The position numbers and the translations under genes were made by a program. The notes beneath the pieces are model-generated. The model was not told the origin of the DNA, searched no databases, and saw only the letters and a list, made by a program, of their open reading frames with translations. Positions 20,756-32,622 of a DNA stretch of 64,000 bases are shown here, in pieces. Positions within the stretch are counted from its first letter, which is position 1. Every line of letters begins with the position of its first letter. The DNA is from Otatea glauca (taxonomy: Eukaryota > Streptophyta > Magnoliopsida > Poales > Poaceae), in assembly GCA_036346275.1 (NCBI GenBank), contig CM070719.1, positions 34,315,591 to 34,379,590 of the forward strand, given 5' to 3'.

Positions 20756-23700
20756 GCTGGATAATCCCGGTTAGGATAGATGATCCGAGTATTTGCATTG
20801 TTCGAAAAAAATTACAATTGTTGCTATGCAAATATGAACTGAGCATTCATTGAAGATTTGAAATCTAGGTTCCAGGTATTCATTTTAGCACTATTGTGAC
20901 TCCTAAGCTACAACAAACCCATTAGGGAGTTCAATAGTCATTCATGAGCATTCATTGAGGATTTGAAAGATTGAGTGAGTAGATAGGCCAAGTTAGTGGA
21001 TCACTCTTACTTGTTTGTCCTTGTCGGGTTATGGTGATAGTCTTTGGCTTATTATCGGGACCTGAATATACAAATTTGGACCCTCTCTGTATATCGCACT
21101 AATCCAGGATCACGCTAGTGCACACAGGCTCAACATAAGTGAATATCACAATCAAACGCAATGGTAATATGATAAAAGACTTCATATATTAAATATAACT
21201 GTGTGTATGACCTTGTGGTCAACTTACATGATTAAGCCATACAGGGCTAGACTAAGAATATTAAACTAAGACATTGCAGTGGAATAGAAAGACCTAAATG
21301 ACCCTTCAATTTACCACATGCAACTGACAAGGCTCCCACCCTAAACACTCATATCCTCCTGGTACTCCTCCAGAATAGGTGTAGACTCCTCAACAGTTGA
21401 TGTTGTTGTTGGCAAGGGTGAGTACTTAAAGCGCTCAACAAGTTGTGCACAGAATGCAATTCCAACATAACTATATGCTAGGCTTATTCCAAAGGAATGG
21501 CTAACTTGGTTATTTTGCAGTAAAGCAACATTTATGAATGAATACAATAAATATATTGAAAAGACAGTAAAACAAATTATAGTAAATAATAAGTTCCAGC
21601 ATTTCTCAAGTAAATATGGCATTCAGCCCTAAGTCAAGTTCAAACCTTCCAATGATAACCTGCCATCCCAACCAAGTTTTCATTTTATAAAATCTAACTC
21701 TTGACTATAATTCCTGAGTATTGCTCAATACCGTGGTTATGCGCTTTACCCACATGACATGATCATCCCTTGTTGCCAAGCTATTAACACACTTCCTTCG
21801 GTGTGTCAACAGAGAAACCATGACAAAGCTTTTACAATACTCTGTCTTAACCCAGTACTACCAGCTAAGATTTCAACACTGAAGGGACTGGTTACCACAC
21901 TCAGGGCCCCTTTCTTGCGCCATGCGAGTTCATAAAAAGGCGAACCTCACTCCACCAAAGCTAAGACATTACAAATTAATCAGCTAGGTCTGTCACATCC
22001 CAGACATGTGGTTACATGTTTTACTCAGGTCAAAGGCTTGCAAGGTTAACTCCTTAAGATGATTAAGGCAAGACTTCCACATACGCTTTGCCCTTCGGCC
22101 CACCTTGGCACACTGTCACTTGCCATTTGCCCCAATCTAAATGATTACCACCCCAGTTGATTACCAAGCACCACATGCTATCAACAAATCAACACGTTGC
22201 GTGACTTCCCTCTTCGCTACAACTTAGCATCATTGTGTGACAACACTTGACACACCAATTCATAATCATATTCCATTAATCAAGATTAACTTTTGTTATT
22301 TCATAAGACATGTGATGTATGTGGCATGGCTAAGCATAGTAACACGGTCGAACCCACCTATGTTGATTTTAATATTAACCAACTAGTAATGAACCAATCT
22401 AGGGTGACAATTAATCATGGTATACAAATAACAAGGTAGGGTATAATTCAATTAGATAGATTAACTAGATCCCAATTTAATTTGAAATAGTTATACACAT
22501 AAAATATTATGTATAAAGTAAAACAATACAACAATTTTATAAATTGGGTTCAACATGACCAAAAGCACAACTTGCCTTGAGAAAGCTCTTGCTTTTGCTA
22601 TGGAACCTGCTCTTGAGTCAATGGATCTTCCTTGGATGCTCCGAGCACTTCGACGTCTACGCATAACGAGAAAGAATACCAAATAATTACCAAAATAGAG
22701 AGCAAACAAACTCCAAAAATCAGTTTTACAAATTTTTAGAAATTTAAATCGCCTCAATGGGAGCTTGTATGAGGGAGAATAGGCTTTCGAAAGTTTTAAA
22801 AATAAATAAAATAAAAAAATCAGAAAATCAGAATTAACCAAATTATTTTTATACTGAAAATCTTATTTATTGCATCGGCGTGACGTCAACCCTGACCCGA
22901 GCCAATCAGATCATGACACGCATCTCGGGTGCATGGACCCAGTCCACAGACCGATGCTGGTCCATCGTGAACACGATACACGATGCTTCACGCAACGTGC
23001 GTGACACGTGGCAGATTCTGATTGGATGCAGTGCCGCCGACAAAGCAGCACCCGATGGCTGACATGTGTCTTAATCAAGGCCGCCCGTGACAGATCTGGC
23101 AGATAAGGTTAGTGGTGAAGTTTTAATCCCAGTGCAACCACATCGTGTGATCTTGAGCATTCGCTGTAGATTGGACAGCCAAGAACTCACCCGACGTAGA
23201 TGGCGGCACAGCGGCGCAACCTTCACCAGACTTGGGGACGAAGACCTACTTGACGGCGCTCCGACGACGTTCCGATGACAAGAGCTTGCGGATCAGATGT
23301 GGTGCAACACAACGAGTCCGAATCTGGTACCAATGTTGCGGATGAGGGCTCAACGGCGACGCTACTGATGAAAAACCGCCACGGCTGCCTCCTCCAACTC
23401 CGGCGAGCTCTTGTGCACAACACACTATGTCTCCAGCGACATTAGCTAGGGCTCTAGATGCGGCGCATTCTGATGAACCTCGGGAGGGGTCTCTGTTGCC
23501 CTTTTATTGCTTTGGAGTCCGCGCAGCGCACGAGAAGATGAGGCATCACTGTGGCGGACTCCTCGTCCGACTCGGTGGCGGCTTCGCGAAGACGACACAG
23601 CTCCACTGTCCATGTGGCGAGATACCCGGTCCGGTGCTACGCGACGTGCTCCAATCCAAGATGCAAGAGAAAACCAACGGCTGAGATTGGTTAGTGTCCC

Positions 23701-24692
23701 GAAACAACACGATAAGATCTCAACCGTCCGATCCTAATCTAACGGTAGATAAGCTCTACGGTTACAGCTTGAAAATGGCCATCGGATTAAGATCCAACGG
23801 CTATGCTCCTTGCTTCTAGAAGCCGATCGAGTAGTGGGCCGGATCGGGCCTCATCACGCACACAGTAATGGGCTTTCAGCCCATGCACTATTAAAGGATT
23901 TTTCGAGTTTTCTTATTGAAAATAAATCTAATAATTAAACTAATTTGTTTTGGGCAATAAAATTATTAGGAAAATTCCATAAAAATTCTCAAAAATATTT
24001 TAATACATTAAGAACTCAAATAAAATATTATTGGCTAAACTTTATTTAAACTTACTCAATAATTAAATAGTTTTCACAATAGGCCAATATACTTAATATT
24101 TAACAAATTCAAATAAAACCCAGAAAAATCCAATAAATTAAAAAATGATAAACTGCACAAATAACACATTAACTTAATAAAAAGCAAAATTGGGATGTTA
24201 CACTTATTACTCTTGGAGATCAGTGTTTTCCAGATGATTTGGAGGCGTCGGCTCGGTGACCTTCCTCATAGGCACTTGTGAGAGGCACCAGGATGCTTGT
24301 GAAGGTTCTCGGAGTCTACCTATCTAAAGCGGAGAAGGACTACCACAAGTGGATGGTTTGATTCCCCGTGCGGTCTTAAGTTGAAGCGATACTCCTGTGA
24401 GAGTACTCCAATAAAAAGAAGGGAGGTCACCGAATCTCTGAGACATCGGTAAAAAATTAGTTGTGCTCTTTATCTCTTTTATGTTTCTGTATTTACTTTT
24501 CTATATTTCAATTCTTAGCTACTAGATTTGTGTAGAATTGGAATTTATGTTGCAAAATTTCACTATACTTATGTAGAAGTTGTTAGGCTACATTAGAAAC
24601 TATAGACACATAGATTGAATTAGAAAAGATTAAATTTTAATTCGACCTTTCGCAAAGAAAATTCTAATTCAATCCACTCTTAGGCACTAGAT
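20756..24692 (+). repeat. Worn Copia-like LTR remnant, interrupted
   Basis: The two flanks of the solo LTR at 21053-24202 join into one stretch that ends with a CCACTCTTAGGCACTAGATCC-like sequence at about 24692. That ending resembles the CCCCTCTTRGGCAYCTRGATCC 3' end of plant Copia (SIRE-type) LTRs, just before the usual primer site, which is missing here. The ACCACAAGTGGATGG and GCGATACTCCTGTGAGAGT motifs also fit. The assignment rests on remembered motifs, and the left boundary is arbitrary. Confidence 0.35.
21053..24202 (-). mobile_element. Solo LTR, long family A, copy 1
   Basis: On the minus strand it starts TGTAACATCCCAA and ends GGTCCCGATA, the TG at the left edge having mutated to TA. 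A perfect TSD CTTAT flanks it (21048-21052 and 24203-24207). It shares start, end and interior with the copy at 33997-36878. A GC-rich segment lies at about 22870-23880. The conserved hairpins are at 21788-21805 and 21420-21436. No internal domain is present, so it is a solo LTR of 3.15 kb. Confidence 0.85.
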
Positions 24693-24889
24693 CCACGTCA
24701 AGAAAAAAAAAGATTCTCAGAAGAGGGTTATGCCTCGAATTAGCTAACAACCGGATATCCACAAAATTTCCGTCGAGCGATCTGGACGGCTTTACTAGCA
24801 ACGTACGATGGGCAAGCACGTCAACGTGACAGGGAAGTAGTCACACGTTTTCAAAATTTTCGAAGGTTACGCCATTAGCTCTTTGATTG

Positions 24890-25745
24890 TGCTGCCATGG
24901 TTACACACCTCATTGTGCTTTCCTCGGATGCTATTATGATAAAGCTTAATTTTTGCAAAGCCGTTGATGTTATTTCTTATGATGCTATCTTAGAGGTTCT
25001 CTGTCTCAAATGCTTTGGTGATAATTGCCTTGCTTGGGTGAAGTCTATCCTTTTTTTCGGCTTCTGCGGTAGTTTTGTTTAATGGTGTTCCTGGCAATCA
25101 CATTATTTGTAAGAGAGGTGTTGGTAGGGTGATCCTTTGTCTCTATTTCTTTTTGCTATTATTGCTGACATTCTTCAAGACTATATGAATGATGCTCATA
25201 GTAAGGGTCTTCTTCACCCGTCCATGCCTACACCTCCTGGTCTGCAATTTCCGGTTTTCCAACATGAGGATGACACAATTATTTTGCTTAAAGCTTCACA
25301 ATTCAGTGCTGCTTTCCTGGACTCTTTTTGGGAATTCACAGGTTTGCGTGTTAATTACAGCAAATCAACTATTGTGCCTATTAGTGCTTCTGCAGAACTA
25401 ACATCCCATGTGGCTGGAGTTTTAGGCTGTTCTGTCAACTCTTTCCCTATTCTTTACTTGGGTTTGCCTTTGTGTGTGAAGTGGCCAACTAAACAGTAAT
25501 TTGTGCCACCTCTAGCAAAAATTGATCGTCAACTAGCAGGATGGTAGGTTCGATATTTGAGTTTGGCCGGCTATTTGATCTTGGTTAATGTAGTTTAATC
25601 AGCCATACCGAGTTTTTTTGCTTTGCTTTCTCAAGTTGCCAGTCAATATTATTAAAGCTATTAATAAGTTGAGGCGCAACTTTTTGTGGCATAGCAATAA
25701 TAATTTCAGAGTTAGTGGTAATTTGGTTGGTTAGAAGAATGTTTG
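24890..25745 (+). pseudogene. LINE reverse transcriptase, partial
   Basis: Visible blocks, in order: KLNFCKAVDVISYDAILEVL (block A, with aspartate), then FNGVPGN..CKRG, GDPLSLFLFAIIADIL, then HEDDTIIL at 25263 in place of the usual YADD/FADD, and LRVNYSKS. Frameshifts near 25080 and 25130 and a stop at about 25500 break the frame. These blocks define non-LTR reverse transcriptases of the plant L1 clade, which copy RNA at a nicked target. The N-terminal endonuclease is absent through truncation. Confidence 0.85.
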
Positions 25746-26662
25746 TGTAACGACCCTCCTTTTTGGTACGAAATACCAAGAAGGATGATATATGTGCATA
25801 TAGTACTAGTTCCATAAACAGTGGTTAGTACTCAAATTTACAACATTGGTAACACATCTATACATATTCTTATTAGAGTGGAAGCTAATTATACAATGTA
25901 GTCTTACAATTCAGAGAAAACTGCAGTGGAAAATTCAAAGGCCTTGTGGCATACCAATGTAAACCCTCAGGCAACTGACAAGGTATAAACCCTTGAAAGG
26001 CACATCATCGAATTTCTCGTACCCTATGGCGAAATATGTATCTCCTGGGTCTCGCTTTCTTCTCCATCTAAAACAACAAATTAAACAAGGTTGAGTACTT
26101 TCGTACTCAGTAAGATTTAAGGTGTATCGCAAAAGTACAGTAAATGCAGGCTATGTCAAAGGAGGATTCTACGGTTATTTTGCGTAAAGCAAAGTTGAAC
26201 ATGTAAATCAATTAGTGATTTGCAAACGGAATTTGTAAAAACAAGTTTGACTGATATGAAAATAAAAAGTATGTAAGCATAAAGTAACAACTCACAGTCC
26301 TCCATTATTGTGAGAATCGTATCATCTCGTTGCCATTCCCTAGCAAAAAAAATCTGAAACAGAGCCTTTCCAACAAATATCTCCAATTCAAATCATTTTG
26401 AAAAATACCAAAACTTCTAACTAGTGCAGGCGCACTAAGTGTCCCTTGACCGCGGTAACGGCTTTTCGAAAAGATTTACACTCTACAAAGGTATACAACT
26501 TTACCCACAAATCATGACCTTTGCTTTTTGCTCGCTCTTTTTACGCTCCTTTGGCGTATGGCCAGAATGTTCGTGACGAAAACCTTTACATTAACTAGGT
26601 TAACTTTGCACTAGCCTAGTGATATCAAACCCCTACTATGGCGGCAGAAACAACACACCCAA

Positions 26663-27206
26663 TGTCGACTTTTGTAGTCGACAATGAAATTATGGGGCAG
26701 GCGCTGGATCTCAAACTCGATGGTTGCACAAGACAGAGGATTATACAGGTTCAGGCTCTCGCGGAGGAGATAATACCCTAGTCCTGCGTGCTTGAATTAT
26801 GCTGATCTCTTGGATCTGGGGTCGCTCAAAGCGCAATATGCTCTGGGCGATATGAGGTGTGCTATGCTCTATGGCTTGATTGCTCTATCTTGGTTGATCG
26901 GCCCCCTATGTTGTTGCCCACCCTCTCCCTTATATAGCGGGGGTGGGGCGGCTTACAGAGTCCTGATCGGTTTGGAGATTCGATCGGTTACAAGATTCTA
27001 GTCGGTTAATAGGATAGAGTTTACATCTTTATCTACCCTATTAACGACTCGGATTACAACCGTATATATCATATCTAAATATATGCTCAACTATCTATGG
27101 AACGTACCCCTTGCGCATCGCGGTGGGCACGCGTGGGGAATATCTTCGGGCCTCTCTCGGGCGTCTCGGGCTGATCGTGAGGGTACCCGGATTCTTATAT
27201 TCCACA
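26663..27206 (-). repeat. 3' LTR of the Tat element
   Basis: 544 bp, reading TGTCGACTTT...ATTCCACA on the plus strand. It is longer than its partner because the other copy has lost about 36 bp near GAGTTTAC. A TATA box (CTATATAAGG on the minus strand) lies at about 26928-26937. Confidence 0.95.
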
Positions 27207-27220
27207 GTAGCCCCCGAGTG
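27207..27220 (-). promoter_or_regulatory. Polypurine tract of the Tat element
   Basis: On the minus strand CACTCGGGGGCTAC directly precedes the 3' LTR. The same CGGGGGCTAC core precedes the LTR of the second Tat element at 50397. Confidence 0.85.
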
Positions 27221-28948
27221 CTTCATGATCCGATCGCTATGTTTTCGATTAAACTTCTGCTTGAGTTGCTGTCCTGGTCTTTTTGTTTGAGCTTCCGACT
27301 GGTTCCTCCATTCGGTTGAGAGGCTTTTTTCTCACAGCGAACGAATTATGAAGGACTCGAATATAACCCTTAACTTTTACTTCAAATGAGCATAATCTTC
27401 TATCGGGCATGCCTGTTGCGAGCAGCCTTACGGACCTTTGCTCGTATTTCAAATGTAAATTGGATATTTCTTTCACCCGAAATTTTACTTCTCTTCGTGG
27501 ATAATCACCGGACAGTCTTCGAGGTCGCCTTGATTTTCTGTGTCAACTTGTTTTACTGAAAAACTCTTCGTCTTCTGAAGTTGCATTTACTCCAAACCTC
27601 TTCGGCTTCCGATGCTTAATATCTTCACACTTACTTCAATTTCACCAAATCGGCTATAAAAGGCGTACCAACGCTTCAAAATGTATCTCTTCACTTTATG
27701 CCCTCCATTCTTTTGCTTCAAGCTTTTGTCCTCATCATGCCTCTGTGGTATCATCAAGCAAAGGTGGACCCTAGGCTAGTCAAGCGCTGGGAAGAGTTTG
27801 ACCGGGCCTTCGAAGAACAGCTGGAGGAGTTGGCGAAAAAGCTCGACCGCGAGGCCGTCGACGCACTCCTTGAGGTCATCCCTGCCCTTTACAGGGCTAG
27901 GGATCCCCTCACCGAGGCGTTCGGCCGAGCGTGTTGCGGGGAGGCGTTGTTCTCCTGCAACATATAGTTTCCTAGGCGTAATGCCTCGGGAATTTCTGTA
28001 CATAATAAAGAAATACCTTTTGTAGAAGAATCTCTTGTCTGTCCCTTGACTGTGTGTTAGTCCCGTTCTAGGGTGTCTCGGACCTCGTGTGTAGCTTGAA
28101 CCTGAAAGGAGGCGTCCATCTGCCGCTAGACATGACTTAGGCTCGACTTGGAGCGCATCGTGGCACTTGGCCGAGCGATCCCCATATCCGACTGTTGCGA
28201 GATATAATTTTTAGTCCAACTTGGGACGTAACGAGGTTATCCTGGCTCATGGCCGAATGATACCCATGTCCTTTAGGACACGGCTCGGCTCTCTTGGAGT
28301 GTATCAAGATTTATGCGACTCTTGGCCGAGTGATACCTGTTCCCGACTGGTGTAGGTCACAGCTTAGGCTCTCTTGGAGCGTATCAAGATTTATGCGACT
28401 CTTGGCCGAGTGATACCTGTTCCCGACTGGTGTAGGTCACAGCTTAGACTCTCTTGGAGCGTATCACTTTTTTATCCGAAGGTGTTCGTACTCGTTTAAT
28501 ACGACGCACAGTTTTCACGACCCTCATGGGGCACACCCTTGGATCCGTGCCTGTTTAGGCTCGACTCGCGGTACATGATTCCGTCATGCGGCAACCACCT
28601 CGTGACCCAACGTGGGGCGTACCGCGAGAAGATATATTTGATCCAATTTGGAGATCGCCCACGCCTTGCTTGGAGCGGAAAGTGGAGTAAATGCCCCGCT
28701 GCACAAAGCGACGTGCCCCAATTTTACTCAGTCAAACTCTGTCAAACTCTGAGTTGAAACGATAGGCCTGCAAATCATTTATGGGGAATTCGGAGAGACG
28801 TGACGCTTCGCAATCTTTTCTCCACCGATTCGTCGAAGACCCAATTTTCCCCTTTTAAAAGGTTTAGGTCGTACGACGCCCGACGGTTCATTCTCTTGCT
28901 GCGCCCTCGCTCCTTCTTTTCCCTTGCCTTTCTGACTTCTCTTTCAAA
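27221..28948. other. Tat 3' region between polypurine tract and antisense ORF
   Basis: Mostly non-coding. A short plus-strand open frame at 27698-27967 encodes a charged helix (FEEQLEELAKKLDREAVDAL) and may be a remnant of another extra gene. Tandem repeats lie at 28287-28467. Confidence 0.5.
28287..28467 (+). repeat. 80 bp tandem repeat, 2.25 copies
   Basis: Units of exactly 80 bp at 28287-28366 and 28367-28446 are nearly identical (GGCTCTCTTGGAG...GTCACAGCTTA), with a partial third from 28447. Looser relatives of the unit extend left to about 28130, each with a CTTGGCCGAGYGATMCC core. Confidence 0.9.
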
Positions 28949-31573
28949 GATGTCTTCCTCTTCCTCGCCGCCTTCGCCGCAAGATTGGACGACCTCGATG
29001 ACGACTGTGGAGAGGCTGCAGTCCATGGTGGAAGATGGGATCCTCCCTGACTTGGTCTTGGTCTCTGCCCGCCCGGCCGCTAGCGAGTCCGTCCCCACTC
29101 CTCGCCCTGGAGAGCTAGTGGTCTTTGAATCTTTCTTCCAGCGCGGGTTGGGCCTTCCCGTTTGCGCTTTCCTTCGTGGCCTCCTCTTTTTCTATGAGAT
29201 CGAATTGGTGAATCTGAATCCCAACTCAATCCTGCAGATTTCCCTTTTCGTTCATCTTTGTGAGGCCTTCCTAGGCATTTGCCCTCATTTTGATCTCTTC
29301 CGCCATTTTTACCTCCTGAAACCTTACCCCTCCAAGAGCGACCCTAAGGTCGTTGGGGGCGCTGGATTCCAGCTGTGCGAAGGGCTAAAGAAAAATTACT
29401 TCGCAATTCCTTCCAAAACCTCCAATAAGGGTTGGCATCATGAGTGGTTCTACTGCGCCAACCCTGATCCTGCCCTTCCTTCCTTTGGCGGACGTAGTCC
29501 TAAGGCATCTCTTTCTTGGACATTCACCCCCTAAATCTGCCGATATGGATCAGGTTCATGACCTTCTGGCACTGATCGAAAAGCTGAAGGAGAGTGGTCT
29601 CACAGGGGTGGGTCTGGCCCTGCACTTCGTTGCCCGCCGGATTTAGCCCCTAAAATAGCGAGTTCACCTGGGATTCGTGTACGAGGGGAAAGACGACCCG
29701 ACTCGGGAGCGGCCCGATGAGCTTTCTAGGGAGCAAATATTCACTCGGGTCGGTGAATTCTTCATCCCGAGTGTTGACGTTTCCTCTTTAAGATGCCCGA
29801 AGTCCTTTATTGCTTCACACCCCCCTCTTGAGGTGAGCTAATTCGAGATATTTTTATCTTCGTCTTGGGGTGTCTTTTAACCCTCAGTCTTTCTTCACAG
29901 GACCGCATTGCCTTCTTTAGCGATGCGCCTCTTCTGGAGATGCCCATTTGCGTGGCTGGTTCCTCGAAGCGGCGAGCGAGCTCTCCCGCAGGAGATCCCG
30001 TCGCAAAAAAGGCCACGACCAAAGACCCCTAAAGCCCCGGCTACCGACTGGCGGTCCCAAGATCCGGGACCCTTCGGCGTGAGCCCTGGCTCCTTCGGCT
30101 TCCCCTTCGCGCGAGTCTGCGTCTCTGCCAAGTCCACTGCCAAAGTACTCAAGCGTTCGAAAGGAGTGTGGGTGCCGAGTGGTTCTTTTGGGAGCGGCTC
30201 GGCCGCTCGGAAGAAGCCTCCGATGAAAATGAAGAAGTTCGACAGGTTGATTACCCCGTCGATTTCTATTTGACTTGCTCCGATGGTTTGCTAACAATTC
30301 TTCTCGTAGGGATCCTTCGCTTGAAGTTCCTGTTGGGACGCCGTCTACGGCCCCTGCGGTCGTGGAGCCCTCGGGAGCTTGCTCTCCGGTCGTGGGGACC
30401 GCACTCGGGGATACCAAAATACCTTCCCATCCTCCGGCGCCGTCTCCTACTCCTCCCGCTCCGGTGCCGGACCCTGCTGCTCAAGAGCCAATTTCCTGCC
30501 TGTCCCATGAGGTCAAAGAGATCCACCGAGTCCCGCCGGTCCCTGCTCGCCCCCAGCTCATAACGGAGGCTGCATGGATTGATGAAGAGGAGGGCTTGAA
30601 GCTCCTTGACGACCCAGAGGAGGAGGAAAAAGAGAGGAACGATTTCTATATCCACGCCGTGGCTTGTGCGTGTGCGGCCTGGGTAAGCACTTCTGCACAA
30701 TTGTTGTATTCCTGATTCTGTCGTTCATCATGCGGTTACCTTTTGCCGTGATAATTGCAGAAAATAGGGGAGCGCTTTGAGCGGAAATCCGAATACTTCC
30801 AGAAGATGCTCCCTGAATTTCGGACGTGTCAAGAATACTTGGCCGACTAGGAACGCGTCAAGGCCGATCATGCGGCCGAGCTGTGATCCCTCCAGTCCGA
30901 GGTCCAGGCGTCACGGGAGGAGCAAAATGCTTTGCGCCAGGAGAAGCTGGACGTCATTGGCTCCCTTCGAGGTAGCTATTCCAGGAGCCCCTTCACGCTT
31001 CCATCTGATCATCCGGCTTCTTGATCCTCCTCTATTCATGTCAGCTCAGGATTCCGCCGTCGCGAGGCTCCAAAGGCAGCTCAAAGCTGCAGAAGACTCC
31101 AGAGCGAAAGCGGAGAAGGAGCTTGAAGGTGACTCCTACAACTCGGCCTTACCCTGTTTTTGTTTGTCGCTTTTCTAATGCCTTGTTCCGCAGATTATAA
31201 GTTCAAGACGCAGGCGCAGTACGCCATCTTCAATGAGAAGGTCGAAGCCCTCGAGGCCTTTTACGCTAAGCTCCAGGATGCCTCTGAGTCGTTGCTGAGT
31301 TCGCTTCATCCTGGGGGCGAGTGGCCACTCAGCAAGGACCAGGTCATCTCTCGACTGAGGGAAGCTCCCGAGACGCTCAAGAATCTCTTGAAGGAAATGG
31401 CGTCCAATGGTGCCAGCCAAGCTTTGGCGATCACCAAGTCGCTCTTTCCCCGAGTGGATCTTGAGGCCGTTAAGGAAGGCTTCGCCCGCAACGTAGATGA
31501 GGATCGAGCCGCCGAGCTCTGGGAGGAGGTCAAGGACACCTCTTCATCTATTGTAGACTTTAGACCTGTAAGT
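28949..31573 (+). pseudogene. Antisense extra ORF of the Tat element (PF04195-type)
   Basis: Read opposite to pol, the first exon encodes an N-terminal region and then FFQRGLGLPVCAFLRGLLFF and FVHLCEAFLGICPHFDLFRH. These are signatures of the 'putative gypsy type transposon' domain (PF04195) found only in such plant elements. A frameshift near 29470 and a stop at 29644 break the continuation (ESGLTGVGLALHFVARRI, then GFVYEGKDDPTRERPDEL). Later exons, separated by GT...AG introns, give a proline-rich linker (30275-30690), a coiled coil (30770-31130) and a C-terminal helical part (31192-31570) ending at a GTAAGT donor. The function of these proteins is unknown. Parts of this coding strand lie over long minus-strand frames that are shadows. 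Confidence 0.8.
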
Positions 31574-31820
31574 TTCAAATGTATAAAGGTGTTTTTTGCT
31601 CGATTCTTTTGGGTTGGCATCTTTGTTTGGGTAATTTCGACATATCGCGCTCGAGTAGTCTAGGCCCCAGGCTCTATGGCATGGTCTGTGATGCATGTCT
31701 CAGAGTCTTGAAATCGTAGGAGTGAAGAACTCGGACGTATAGGTATCGAAGAAATTACGTAAGAAATAACTTTGAATATCGATTCTTTCATTTGCAAAGG
31801 AACAAATTAATTTACAAAGT

Positions 31821-32600
31821 TTAGGCGAAAAAGCGACGTAGCTGCTCTATGGTCCAAGTGTTGCCGACTGCCGTGCCGTCTTCTCGCTTGAGCTTGTAAG
31901 CCCTAGGGCGCGCCACCTCGTCGACGATGTAAGGGCCTTCCCAGCTTGGGGAGAGCTTATGCTCGCACCTCTGATTCTTTCTGAGGACTAGATGTCCTTT
32001 GGAGAATGTGCGGCTCCTCACTTTGCGACCGTGATAGCGCCGTAGGTCTTGGAGATACTTTGCCGATTGAATTGTTGCGGCGTCCCTGGCCTCTTCCAGT
32101 CGTTCAAGGTCTTCTAGCCGGCTTTCTTCCGAGGCAATCTCTTCATAACTCTGGACCCGTGGGGATCCGAATTCTAACTCGGTAGGGAGGACTGCCTCTG
32201 AGCTATATACCAGGAAGAAAGGTGACTGCTCGGTTGCTCTGCTGGGGGTTGTTCGCAGCCCCTAGAGTACCGAAGGCAATTCTTTCACCCACCGAGTGGC
32301 ATACGGCTTTAGCCGATCGAAAATTCTTGCCTTCAAGCCCTGTAATACCATGCCGTTGGCACGTTCGACCTGCCCATTACTTCGGGGGTGCGCAACTGAT
32401 GCGAAGCAAATCTTTATGCCAAGTTCCTCGCACCAGTCTTGAAATATTCCGCCTTTGAATTGAGTGCCGTTATCCGTTATGATTCGGTTGGGTACGCTGA
32501 ATCTAACCACGATCTCGTGAAAAGAATTCTTTGGCCTTTGCCGCCGTGATGGTGGCGACCGGCTTGGCCTCAATCCACTTGGTGAATTTATCAACGGCCA
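31821..32600 (-). pseudogene. Integrase catalytic core and C-terminus of the Tat element
   Basis: The frame at 32262-32594 contains ITDNGTQFKGG (second catalytic aspartate) and HPRSNGQVERANG (catalytic glutamate). The frame at 31821-32021 gives the C-terminal LSPSWEGPYIVDEVARPRAY module that ends gypsy integrases. The 240 bp between them carry frameshifts. The first aspartate lies upstream in WGLDMVGPL at about 32650. Integrase would insert the DNA copy with 5 bp staggered cuts, which agrees with the CCCAA duplication. Confidence 0.85.
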
Positions 32601-32622
32601 CGAAGAGATGAGTATAGCCTCC

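Larger units (their letters stand above)
17969..20853 (+). pseudogene. Possible small ORF split by a CACTA element
   Basis: An open frame from ATG 17969 runs to the CACTA insertion at 18171. If the transposon and one TGA copy are removed, the frame continues without a stop from 20756 to TGA at 20851-20853, about 100 codons in total. The product starts with an acidic run (MMEEDDEAAAVG) followed by a basic stretch (EEIRRRRASCK). It matches no family I recognise, and 100 codons could occur by chance, so a real gene is only a possibility. Confidence 0.2.

Noticed and set aside
28287..28467. CRISPR-like array
   Set aside because: The 80 bp units are contiguous tandem copies with no unique spacers, in a plant retrotransposon; ordinary tandem duplication explains them.
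29917..30417. Long minus-strand frames over 29895-30700
   Set aside because: They are shadows of the antisense extra ORF exons read on plus; the plus frames carry the family motifs and splice sites.
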